Shown one piece after another: positions 55,185-64,000 of a stretch of 64,000 bases of DNA (positions are counted from its first letter, which is position 1; every line of letters begins with the position of its first letter). The notes under the pieces are model-generated. The model did not search any database, was not told where the DNA came from, and saw only the letters and a list, made by a program, of their open reading frames with translations. A program made the position numbers and the translations under genes. This DNA comes from Sycon ciliatum (Eukaryota; Porifera; Calcarea; Leucosolenida; Sycettidae): positions 11,174,706-11,238,705 of the forward strand of contig NC_088655.1 in NCBI RefSeq assembly GCF_964019385.1, written 5' to 3'.

Positions 55185-58100
55185 AGGACTAAAGGGACAA
55201 GCCCAACTTTTTTTGCAGTTTTCTGTCATAAAAAAATAAACGTCACAGGCTGCTCTTCGCAGGTGTCCGCGTCGGAGCGGTCCGGGCGAGCGACCGCATC
55301 TCAGTGGGACACTTGTCCGTGGCCGTTGTACTGGAAATCTGCGGCAGAACCTTGCCATGCCAGAGGCTACACACACCCGGGTACCTATACCGGGATAGAC
55401 AAATCCTTGGTGTTGCTCCTTTCATTTTTATTTGTTCTTGCTGAGAAAGAAACGTTGCTGCTTGGAAAGCTTTCTGTTCACTCCAGCGACTTTCCTCTAG
55501 TAACGTTGCTCACTGATAATGATCATAGCTCGTGATGCCAATGGTGAAGAGAAGCTGGGTTTCTTGCCATTTGCAACTTCCTGGCTCTGAAAATATAGCT
55601 TGAACAAATAAGAGCTCCAAGTATTTTAGTTTTAGATTTCGATGTGCCAGACCTATCGTTACGAGATGCAGAGATGAGGAGCAAGGGAGGCGTTGGATTA
55701 ATTCCAATTATGGTGTTTATGGCCCAGACAACGCCAGCGATTTTCACTTGTCAAGAGGACAGTCAAGTTGGAGCAGGCAGATGACAGATTATTTGAGCAT
55801 TTATAGCGGAGTGGGTGGTTTGCTAAAGAGAATCGTCTCAGTACCTCATGGTTACTAGTATCTGACAAATGCCTCTTATTGCTAGTCTGCATTAGAGCAT
55901 AGCAGAATTGATCATGTCACAAGTAGTGTCAAGACTTGATGTCCTACGATTATACTCAGATCATGTTGTAACTTCACGGGAATATCCGTCCTGCCACTTT
56001 ACGCTCTCCCAAAATTGCCTGCAGGAGTCACGTGCCTGTGCAAGGGACAATGCGTTTGCATTGCTTACGGATGCAAGCGGATGGAGTGTAGACCAGATGA
56101 GAAAAAGTGATCCGGATGTTCAACTAGCTTGGACTGCCATTATAAATTTGCCTGATGCCTGGACTATCTGAACATTGCTCCAAACCAATCCACAGAAGCA
56201 ATACCCACACAGGAAGCCAAATGATAAACCCATTCATCAGCTATCGAACCTTTCATCAAAACATAATGCAGTGCATGCCTACTACTACTCAAATGAGATC
56301 AACGGATGCCACATGCCACACAGATACAACGTGGAGGCTCAGTATTTTCAAGACCCCGTGCAGTCTAGACAACTAGAACAACGAGGTTTGCACCTAATGT
56401 CCCTCGATTTGCTTGCCGTATTTAGTTCCTTGCAATTGAAGCAAGCCGTATCCGAGAACCGGTCACTGAGTCTGCAGTGTCGTCGTCGCGTGTATGTTGC
56501 CGTGGTGCTCTCTACCCTCCTGTACGGCGCGGAGACCTGGACAACGAAGGCTCCGGACCGACGACACCTCAACCTTTTCCACCATCAATGTGTCAGATCT
56601 ATCGTTGGAGTGTCGCGACGGCAGCAATGGGAGACCCACGCAACGTCCTCCGCCCTTGCAAAGACCCTTGGAGTGCCTGAGGTCATTGGTCACATCATAC
56701 GGGAATGACGTTTGCGCTGGCTTGGACACGTGGCACGGAGGGAAGATCACCGGTTGCTGAAGTGTGTTCTCTTCGGTGAACTGCCTGCCCCGCGCCCCGC
56801 GCGTGATCCACGCAAGAGGTGGAGGGACGTCGTTATGCATGACTTTGCGTCGGTTGAGCCACCGGTACCAACATGTGGATGGTACGATGCAGCCCAGAAC
56901 CATCCGGAGTGGCGTGCCATTGCCCGTCGACCACACAAGGCACCCTCTGCTGGCTACGGTTGCGCCTGCGGCCGCATGTTCCGTCGAAGCGGCGACCTGA
57001 AACGCCATCAGTCATTCTGTCGTGGACTGGAGAAATAACAATGCGGTATCATTGCTACGCAATGGGCAAGGTCAAGGTGTGTTTATGGTGGTACAGGACA
57101 TGCTATGTACGCCTCTTTGGTCGCTCACACATTATCCATTGCCGGCATTGGTTACACGTTATTATCAATTTGTTATGACCTTCGCTGGTCTGCACACCCA
57201 CCCACTCTACTCTACTCTCTGAAGTTGAGACTTTCGTTTGCCATTTCATCCGGTAGTTTGACTCTCTGAGAATATCCCTGCTACATGTACATGTATAATA
57301 TAATTAATACTTTACAATTATCCTTGTACGTGTCTATCTTCTTGACACCATGACTTTCTTTGAAGGTCTTGTAGCTATGAAATGTTATTTGCTGCAGGTC
57401 ATGTGTGTGGTGTGGTGTGTGTGTGTGTGTGTGTGTGTGCATCCGTGAATGTCCCACGCTTGGCCCGTGGGTAAATATACAGTCATGTATATGTTATGTG
57501 CCACACCAATTTCGCTATCTGTATAATATTATGCAGCACAGTGGCAGGCATAGAGAGAGAGAGACGTTTTAATGTCTCTGATGTGAATTCTTCACTACTA
57601 CATAATCTACATTGTACTTGTATGATCGAGCGTATGAGTGTGTGTGTGTACTTGTATGATCGAGCGTACAAGCGTGTGTGTGTGTGTGTGCATTTGCAGA
57701 TTTGGTGCTTCTCTTGCGACGGGCGTATACATGGTGTGTGTGGGTGCATCCGTGAATGCCCCACGTGTGGGTAAATATACAGTCATGTAAGTGTTCTGTG
57801 CCATTCAATTTCACTAATTGTATATGCAGCACAGTGGCAGGCATAGAGAGAGAGAGAGAAAGAGAGATACGTTTTAATAATGTGTCTGAGGTGAATTCTT
57901 CACTACTACATGTACTTGTATGATCGAGCGTACGGATGTGTGTGTGTGCGTGTGAACGTCCCACGCATAGCCACGTGCGCGGTGCCACACAATTTCATTA
58001 TGTGTATAACAGCGGCTGGTAGAGAGATAGAGACAGACAGACAGACACAGAAAGACAGAAACAGAGGGATGCTGCGCATAAAGAGCGACAGAGACACAGA

Positions 58101-59176
58101 CTCAGAGAGAAAGAGACAGAGACAAAGCACAGACAGGAGAAAACAGACAGAGACAGACAATCAGACACAGAAAGACCGAGACAGAAACAGAGGGACGCAC
58201 ATAATGAATGACAAAAGGAGAGACAGACACAAGGACTCAGAGACAGAGGGTCCTTAGGGAGAGACAGAGAGAAAAAAAACTGAGAAAGGGAGAGGCAGAT
58301 CGAGAAGGAAGAAGACACAGAGACTGAGAGAGGGACAAAGAGAGACAGAAGAAGAGAAGCAAACGGAGAAACAGCGACATAAGTACAGGGCCATGATCTG
58401 AGTACAATCGTAGCACATCAAGTCTTGACACTACTAGTACTTGTGACATGATCAATTCTGCTATGCTCTAATGCAGACTAGCAATAAGAGGCATTTGTCA
58501 GATCCTAGTAACCATGAGGTACTGAGATCATTCTCTTCGGCAAGCCACCCACTCTGCAAAAAAATGCGCCAAAATTAATAATCTGTCATCTGCCTGCTCC
58601 AACTTGACTGTCCTCCTGACAAGTGAAAACCGCTGGCGTTGTCCGGCCATAAACACCATTATTGGCATCAATCCAACGCATTAATCCAACGCCTTCGTTG
58701 CTCCTCATCTCTGCAGCTCATACCAATAGGTCTGGCACGTCGAAAAACTAAAATACTCGGAGCTACAAGCTACATTTTCAGAGACAGGGAGTTGCAAATG
58801 GCAAGAAACCCAGCTTCCCTTCACCTTTGGCATCACGAGCAATGACCATTTATCAGCCAGCAATGTTTTACTAGAGCAAAGGCGCTGGCGGGAACAGAAA
58901 CAGCAACGTTTCTTTCTCAGCAAAAACAAAAAGGAAAGGAACAAAAAAGGATCAACACCAGGGATTCGTCCATACCCGGTACCCAGGCCAGGTGTGTACT
59001 ACCCCTGGAAAGGCTCTCCCACAGATTGCAGTACAAAAGCCACGGCCAAGTGTCCCACTGAGGTGCGGTCGCTTGCCCGGACCGCTGGGACGCGGACACC
59101 TACGAAGAGTGTGACGTTTATTTTTTATGACAGAAAATCCGCAAAAAAAGTTGGGCTTGTCCCTTTAGCCTTTCGC
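55185..59176. mobile_element. Long-TIR element, unit 2
   Basis: Offset 3998 bp from unit 1, about five substitutions seen, one 6-bp deletion near 59108 and small microsatellite length changes. Confidence 0.82.
56175..57038 (+). pseudogene. LINE ORF2 C-terminal fragment, unit 2
   Basis: Same as the unit 1 fragment including the TGA (56706-56708). One base change replaces Cys by Trp in the PTCGxYDAAQ segment (near 56881). Confidence 0.8.
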
Positions 59177-59186
59177 TATCAGAGAC

Positions 59187-60148
59187 CTGTACATGTAGCT
59201 GGCCTGATGAGTTGTAAAATTACTCCTTCGTAGCCGGGCGAGTCAGAGCGAGGGCGAGTCAGAGCGAGGGCGATTCACGGCTGCTTGGTCAAAAAACTGT
59301 CGGCCTGGAACGTAAACGTCGATCTGCCGACACAGTTCACCTGGTTCACACTCCTGACCAGTGACCTGGCATGCTGCCTGCGTGGAAGGAACATTTTTCG
59401 GAAAGCAAGCTTCTTCTCCAAAATTCGAAATTTTCCTTCCAAAAATGCCGTCGTCCTTGACCTCGAAGCTGAATGTTGTTAGGATAGAAAATTAGCGAAG
59501 ATGTAGCCGACCCATTCTGGCAAGCCGTGTGCCCTCTGGATATGCAGTTGTTCGCCATGGTCAACAATCTTCTTCTCCTTCGTTCGTACTTTCACTTTCC
59601 TGACCACGAATACAAGCGGTACCCATGCTCAGGTTAGTGTTTATTTGTCTGTCTATGCACATACATGTAATACAATGTACTGTTCGTGCTGCAGGCACTG
59701 GCCGATCATGGAAATAGAGGAAGCAGCCAGCTTTCTGTACACACTTTCCTTGGCACCTCTTTCCCACCGCCACCATGCATGCACAATCGAGCTTGCTTTA
59801 ATGCCCTGCAGTGCAGAATGCGCTTTCCTTGGCACCTCTTTCCCACCGCCACCATGCATGCACAATCGAGCTTGCTTTAATGCCCTGCAGTGCAGAATGC
59901 TCCCACCACCGCAACTACCACCGCCGCCACCACCACCAGCAGCAGCAGCACCACCACCACCACCACCATGACCACCACCACCATGACCACCACCACTGTG
60001 ACCACCACCACCACACCGTGACCACCACTATAGAACTAGAAGCATTGTTGTGCATGGCACGTCTGCAAGAGAAAATAATAGTATGCCAGTGCTGTAATGC
60101 CCTGCAGTGCAGTATGCTCCCACCACCACCACCACCACTATGGAAGCA
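59187..60148. repeat. Short tandem repeats and CAC microsatellite; no gene
   Basis: GGGCGAGTCAGAGCGA repeats near 59236-59272. A duplication of about 78 bp containing CTTTCCTTGGCACCTCTTTC (59744 and 59821) follows, then CAC/CCA runs to about 60025 and at 60119-60139. Confidence 0.7.
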
Positions 60149-60151
60149 TTA

Positions 60152-60430
60152 GAGAGGTTCTGCAAAACGAAAATGTGTACGAACTTTCGCTCTACGTCAC
60201 GAAGTGAGAAACTTCGCACGAACTTTCGCAACTTTGGACGCGAAACTTGCAGGGAACGCGAAATGAACTTTCGTAGGAAGTTTCGTGAGATTGGGTCATG
60301 TCGTACGTGCACTTGGCGCGTGCAAACTACGAAAATGTGCAGAACACAAAGTTCGTGCGAAAATTCGTACACACTTTCGCAAGGCCTGTCGCGAAACTTC
60401 GTTCGAACTTTCGTTGTGCAGAACCTCTCT
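60152..60430. mobile_element. TA-type MITE with many ACTTTCG motifs
   Basis: Ends GAGAGGTTCTGCA and complement, flanked by TA. Inside are eight or so ACTTTCG / CGAAACT / CGAAAATT strings in both orientations. Confidence 0.75.
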
Positions 60431-60865
60431 AATGTCACGCACTGTACATCGATCCACAAGAGAAAATATGCCAGTGACTTACTAGCACCTCCATGCTGCA
60501 TGCGGACCTGGCCACAGCACTGTTCCCTCTGCAGGAATGGGGGCGGGGGGGGGGGGGGGGGGGTGTATTTCATTGTCCCTGCTTGAAGTAATAATGACTA
60601 CATGACATGATGTCCAGCTAACTTTGCCAGTAACGAACGACCCTTGATCGGGCATGAGAAAAGTGTTGCTATTTGGGAGTTGTCGTCATTCACGGGGTTG
60701 AAAATATACGGCTATATTGTTAATAGGTCTGAAGATAGTGTCACTATCCGTGGGTTGTTATACCCGTGGTTGACTGCAGATACGATTGATTATTCTATGG
60801 GTATATGAAGGGTATACGTTTCAAAATATTTTCCTGAGGACATAGCACGAGGAAATTATGGGGAA
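60431..60865. other. G-run; no gene
   Basis: A poly-G stretch near 60540-60563. Nothing else recognised. Confidence 0.5.
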
Positions 60866-60874
60866 TAGCTCGTA

Positions 60875-60922
60875 GCTGTACTGATGAGGCCTTTATGGCC
60901 GAAACAGCTTGCTGTCTACAGC
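60875..60922 (+). ncRNA. Hammerhead ribozyme A1 (type I)
   Basis: Stem I GCUGUA / UACAGC; conserved CUGAUGA; stem II GGCC-UUUAU-GGCC; GAAA; stem III ACAG-CUUG-CUGU; then C17. Predicted cleavage after 60916. All core bases present. Confidence 0.93.
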
Positions 60923-61111
60923 ATTGGGTATCACGCTCCTCGGCTTTCGCCTTGTTGAGCACTCTCAGTAGGCTGCTCTAGTGCTGCTGCATCGCGCAAT
61001 GCCCGCTACGTTTTGTAGTTTGAGCACTCTGGCGCTAGAGCGACGAGCTACCTTAATGTCTGTGGTGCCTCCTTTGCACCATGGCTGGTAGCTCGGCCTA
61101 TTTAGCTCGTA

Positions 61112-61159
61112 GCTGTACTGATGAGGCCTTTATGGCCGAAACAGCTTGCTGTCTACAGC
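61112..61159 (+). ncRNA. Hammerhead ribozyme A2 (type I)
   Basis: Identical to A1. Predicted cleavage after 61153, 237 bp from the first site. Confidence 0.93.
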
Positions 61160-61165
61160 ATTGGG

Positions 61166-61412
61166 AATGCAGTACATGTATACAATGGTGCAATCCATTT
61201 CTCCCAGGGCACTTTCCCAAGACTCCTCCCAATATTCACTCTTGGCGCGACCCATGTGAACTGAGCGGGGTGTATCGTTGAATACACCCCTCTCAGAACG
61301 TCTACTGATTGGCTGAAATCGCCCAAATCATACCGTGCTATGGATCAATGCATGTCAGGGAGTCGTAGCACCCAAGGAAACAACACGAGATCATGATACT
61401 CAAAATGATGTA
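61166..61412. other. No gene; short hairpin
   Basis: GGGGTGTATCGTTGAATACACCCC near 61268, here noted only by its arms GGTGTAT and ATACACC. Confidence 0.4.
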
Positions 61413-61627
61413 CTGTAAAAGCAGAAATTTCAGTGGTGTTTTATTTTCGGTAACTTCGGTGCCGACAATTTTTACCGAAAAAAAATGCACCGAATTTTCC
61501 GGTACTACTGAGTAGTACTAGCACCCTTACCTGGAAACCGGGTATTACCGAAAATTTCCCTCCACCGAACCGCCGATTTTGGAGAATTCTGAAAATATTA
61601 CACCACCGAAAATTTCTGCTTTTACAG
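61413..61627. mobile_element. 215-bp TA-type MITE
   Basis: Ends CTGTAAAAGCAGAAATTTC and its complement, flanked by TA at 61411-61412 and 61628-61629. Tc1/mariner type by target site. Confidence 0.88.
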
Positions 61628-62288
61628 TACACAGATTGGATCCATGGAGACTCTACATGATCTGTGGTTTATGCAACTCGTGATCACAGACTTGACCCAC
61701 TGGCCCCAAGCATGGGTCAGTCAAGCGATGCTATATGCGAGCATGTATGTATCGCACTTGACCCTAAGGCAGTAAGGGCAACTGTCACTGGCAGCCCGGG
61801 GTTGAACCCACATTATTAATTTTTGAAATTTTCTAGGGTGACACGAAAAGCTTCACGCACTGGGTGGTCACTCTCTATTCATGTATACCACTCTGCCAAT
61901 AGTGCATAGAGCTCTCTTTTGAGCTGCCCAGCTGGCCCTCGTTATGATTTAGGCTGAAAGTCTACCGTGCCGTCTCCCTTATGCTATGACTCCATAATGC
62001 ATATGTACAGAAGAAAAAATCCCGGGGCCCCGTTGATGAAATTCTGTTTTGTCAAGTGGGCATTTTTGATTATTGTGAATGGCGTGTAGTGCCATAGTAC
62101 AGTTCCTTTTGCTACATAACGTTTGCGCAAGTCACGTTTCTGCAATTGAACTAGGGAGATCTATGTCTCTGATCTTGTCATTTGGCCCGGCTGGTGCTGT
62201 GCATTAACAACCATTGTCAGGCACCCTCGAAAGACCAACAGCGATGAGTTCATGACCCAAGCATTATTTGGGCCGTTAAGTTGACTAA
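61628..62288. other. No gene recognised
   Basis: No coding, RNA or clear repeat signal. Confidence 0.4.
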
Positions 62289-62689
62289 GGCTGTGTTTAC
62301 ATGAGGCGTTTCAACCCGGGTTGAGTTCGACCCGGGTCAGATTTCAACCCGCCATGTGCACAAAATGAATGGCACGTTTACATGACGCATTGCGCTTGAC
62401 CCGGGTTGAAATTTCGCCCCGGGTTGAAACCAACCCGGGTCAAGAAAATCTTACAAACGTACTTCTGTGCGTATCTCGCGCCAGGTTTGAACAGCGCTGC
62501 AGATGCAAATTTCGCGCGAACGGATTCACGTGACCATGCAGGACTGTAGAAGTGGACTTTTGGCGGCATATCAGTATTTGACTCGGGTCAACTGTCTTCA
62601 TGTAAACGCTCACCTCTTTTGTCTATCGTACAGACTTTCAACCCGGGCCGAACTCGACCCGGGTTGAAATTTCTCATGTAAACACAGCC
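62289..62689. mobile_element. 401-bp PIF/Harbinger-like MITE with CCCGGGT motifs
   Basis: Ends GGCTGTGTTTACATGAG and complement, flanked by TAA at 62286-62288 and 62690-62692. AACCCGGGTT-type palindromes occur about eight times near both ends. Confidence 0.85.
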
Positions 62690-63106
62690 TAAACGGGAGT
62701 GTAGCAAGCTTTGATCGGCGTACTTCCTGCCGTACGTAGTGAAATGTTGTCCGAGCTGAATAGATTCTATTTCCTGCGGTTTAGTACAACAGATTCACAC
62801 CTAATGCTGTAGATTCGTCGTCTCCAAGAAAAACCTCCATGGAGACTGGAAACTATAGCAGATCATAAATGACGCAGCAGCTCAGCTGATTCCCCAGTTC
62901 GTGTCTACTTGGTTCATGTACTTTGGTCAACGTGTTGTGGCAGACTCCATGTACAAAGCTGCATACTCTTGGGGTTATTGATTCTTGCTGATAATTCCAT
63001 TAATGTTATTGCATAGATATGAACATCATAAGAATGTTGGCAAGACCCAACAAGGTGTCCCTAATGACTTACATCAGATCTTCACAAAATGCACATACTG
63101 TAAGAC

Positions 63107-63107
<1 letters not shown>
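62690..63107. other. No gene recognised
   Basis: Ordinary sequence up to the AT microsatellite. Confidence 0.4.

Positions 63108-63159
<52 letters not shown>
63108..63159. repeat. AT microsatellite
   Basis: About 26 TA units directly before the retrozyme B array. Confidence 0.95.
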
Positions 63160-63160
<1 letters not shown>

Positions 63161-63165
63161 TCAAT

Positions 63166-63211
63166 CTGCGGACAGCATGCTGTTTCGTTCTTTTTGAACT
63201 CATCAGCGCAG
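63166..63211 (-). ncRNA. Hammerhead ribozyme B1 (type I)
   Basis: Minus strand: stem I CUGCG / CGCAG; CUGAUGA; stem II GUUC-AAAAA-GAAC; GAAA; stem III ACAG-CAUG-CUGU; C17 at 63171, cleavage between 63171 and 63170. Confidence 0.92.
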
Positions 63212-63393
63212 CACAGAGGAAATGAGGCCGAACCTGATAGCAATGGAAATAAAAATTTCCAATCAGGCCCGAACGTACCTTGCCAGAGTGCTCAAACTGA
63301 CAAGTCAGTGAGCTCTGCATAACGCAAACAGCAAAGGCACTACCCCACGCAAGAGTGCTCAACTGCTACAAGAGCAGGAGCGAAATACTCAAT

Positions 63394-63439
63394 CTGCGGA
63401 CAGCATGCTGTTTCGTTCTTTTTGAACTCATCAGCGCAG
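63394..63439 (-). ncRNA. Hammerhead ribozyme B2 (type I)
   Basis: Second copy, 228 bp on; same core and stems. Confidence 0.92.
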
Positions 63440-63621
63440 CACAGAGGAAATGAGGCCGAACCTGATAGCAATGGAAATAAAAATTTCCAATCAGGCCCGA
63501 ACGTACCTTGCCAGAGTGCTCAAACTGACAAGTCAGTGAGCTCTGCATAACGCAAACAGCAAAGGCACTACCCCACGCAAGAGTGCTCAACTGCTACAAG
63601 AGCAGGAGCGAAATACTCAAT

Positions 63622-63667
63622 CTGCGGACAGCATGCTGTTTCGTTCTTTTTGAACTCATCAGCGCAG
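63622..63667 (-). ncRNA. Hammerhead ribozyme B3 (type I)
   Basis: Third copy; same core and stems. Confidence 0.92.
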
Positions 63668-63849
63668 CACAGAGGAAATGAGGCCGAACCTGATAGCAAT
63701 GGAAATAAAAATTTCCAATCAGGCCCGAACGTACCTTGCCAGAGTGCTCAAACTGACAAGTCAGTGAGCTCTGCATAACGCAAACAGCAAAGGCACTACC
63801 CCACGCAAGAGTGCTCAACTGCTACAAGAGCAGGAGCGAAATACTCAAT

Positions 63850-63895
63850 CTGCGGACAGCATGCTGTTTCGTTCTTTTTGAACTCATCAGCGCAG
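63850..63895 (-). ncRNA. Hammerhead ribozyme B4 (type I)
   Basis: Fourth copy; the unit continues past the end of the window. Confidence 0.92.
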
Positions 63896-64000
63896 CACAG
63901 AGGAAATGAGGCCGAACCTGATAGCAATGGAAATAAAAATTTCCAATCAGGCCCGAACGTACCTTGCCAGAGTGCTCAAACTGACAAGTCAGTGAGCTCT

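Larger units (their letters stand above)
51161..59186. mobile_element. Tandem dimer of a long-TIR (Mutator-like) element in one 10-bp duplication
   Basis: TATCAGAGAC occurs at 51161-51170 and 59177-59186, outside the pair but not at the internal junction (about 55185). Each unit is about 4.0 kb with inverted arms of roughly 780 bp. The 9-10 bp duplication and long TIRs suggest a Mutator-type mobiliser. No transposase is encoded, so it is non-autonomous. Confidence 0.8.
60866..61165 (+). mobile_element. Metazoan retrozyme A: one 237-bp monomer bounded by two hammerheads
   Basis: A 63-bp direct repeat (60866-60928 and 61103-61165), each copy a complete hammerhead, sets a 237-bp period. Self-cleavage at both sites would release a 237-nt RNA that could be circularised, as described for small metazoan retrozymes. 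No ORF. Hammerheads of this short-stem-III type also occur in Penelope-like elements, but no Penelope sequence is seen nearby. Confidence 0.85.
63160..64000 (-). mobile_element. Metazoan retrozyme B: 228-bp tandem array, runs off the window
   Basis: About 3.7 near-identical units with a 228-bp period (starts at 63158, 63386, 63614, 63842). Each has a complete hammerhead on the minus strand. Each unit also has a strong hairpin, CCTGATAGCAATGGAAAT with its complement around AAAA, which would help a compact circular RNA. Recurring 74-codon frames are by-products of the repeat. Confidence 0.88.

Noticed and set aside
51161-59186. Assembly artefact as the sole explanation of the 4-kb duplication
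   Set aside because: Not excluded, but substitutions, a 6-bp deletion and microsatellite differences separate the units, so it is kept as a finding with that caveat.
63366-63818. Recurring 74-codon frames
   Set aside because: By-products of the 228-bp non-coding retrozyme repeat; no start context or family.

Overview
This window reads as nuclear DNA of a marine invertebrate animal. The signs are intron-like gaps with GT..AG borders, many small inverted-repeat transposons, long GA, CA and AT microsatellites, frequent TACATGTA strings, a NACHT (NLR-type) gene fragment, a complete Polinton, and hammerhead-ribozyme repeats of the metazoan retrozyme kind. I cannot name the phylum; sponge, cnidarian, mollusc or invertebrate deuterostome are all possible. 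Host genes are sparse and the window is mainly a stack of mobile elements.

Layout. 1-2.7 kb: nothing recognisable. 2.74-3.97 kb: a DEDDh (DnaQ-like) exonuclease gene with one in-frame stop. 4.40-19.95 kb: a very large inverted repeat. Its left arm was later split by a nested pair of MITEs and by a whole-looking Ty3/Gypsy chromovirus; its right arm keeps both empty sites. Its spacer holds a second, smaller palindrome. 20-25.9 kb: minisatellites, several MITEs with TA target duplications, a FLYWCH-like relic and a NACHT fragment. 25.9-31.9 kb: an inverted-repeat-flanked zone with a satellite-like unit, a broken BEL/Pao integrase fossil and a GA-rich minisatellite. 31.90-50.27 kb: an 18.4-kb Polinton (Maverick) with near-identical terminal repeats and a 6-bp target duplication, inserted into that satellite unit. 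51.17-59.18 kb: two almost identical 4-kb long-TIR elements, head to tail, within one 10-bp target duplication. 59.2-64 kb: simple repeats, MITEs and two unrelated hammerhead-ribozyme retrozyme families.

The Polinton carries a protein-primed DNA polymerase B in several intron-separated segments on the + strand. On the - strand it carries a single ORF joining an adenain-type protease to a chromodomain integrase, an A32-like packaging ATPase, double-jelly-roll major capsid and probable penton proteins, a two-helix membrane protein, an Arg/Lys-rich virion-like protein, a collagen-triple-helix fibre-like protein with a lectin-like tail, a TFIIB-type zinc-ribbon protein, and three or four unrecognised proteins. 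Three E2F-like repeats lie upstream of the polymerase.

The most unusual signals are (1) two retrozyme families, of 237-bp and 228-bp units, each unit with a complete type I hammerhead, on opposite strands 2.3 kb apart; (2) the Polinton's fibre-like collagen protein, protease-integrase fusion and TFIIB-like protein; and (3) the 8-kb tandem dimer sharing one target duplication. All calls come from reading the sequence; no database search or folding program was run.
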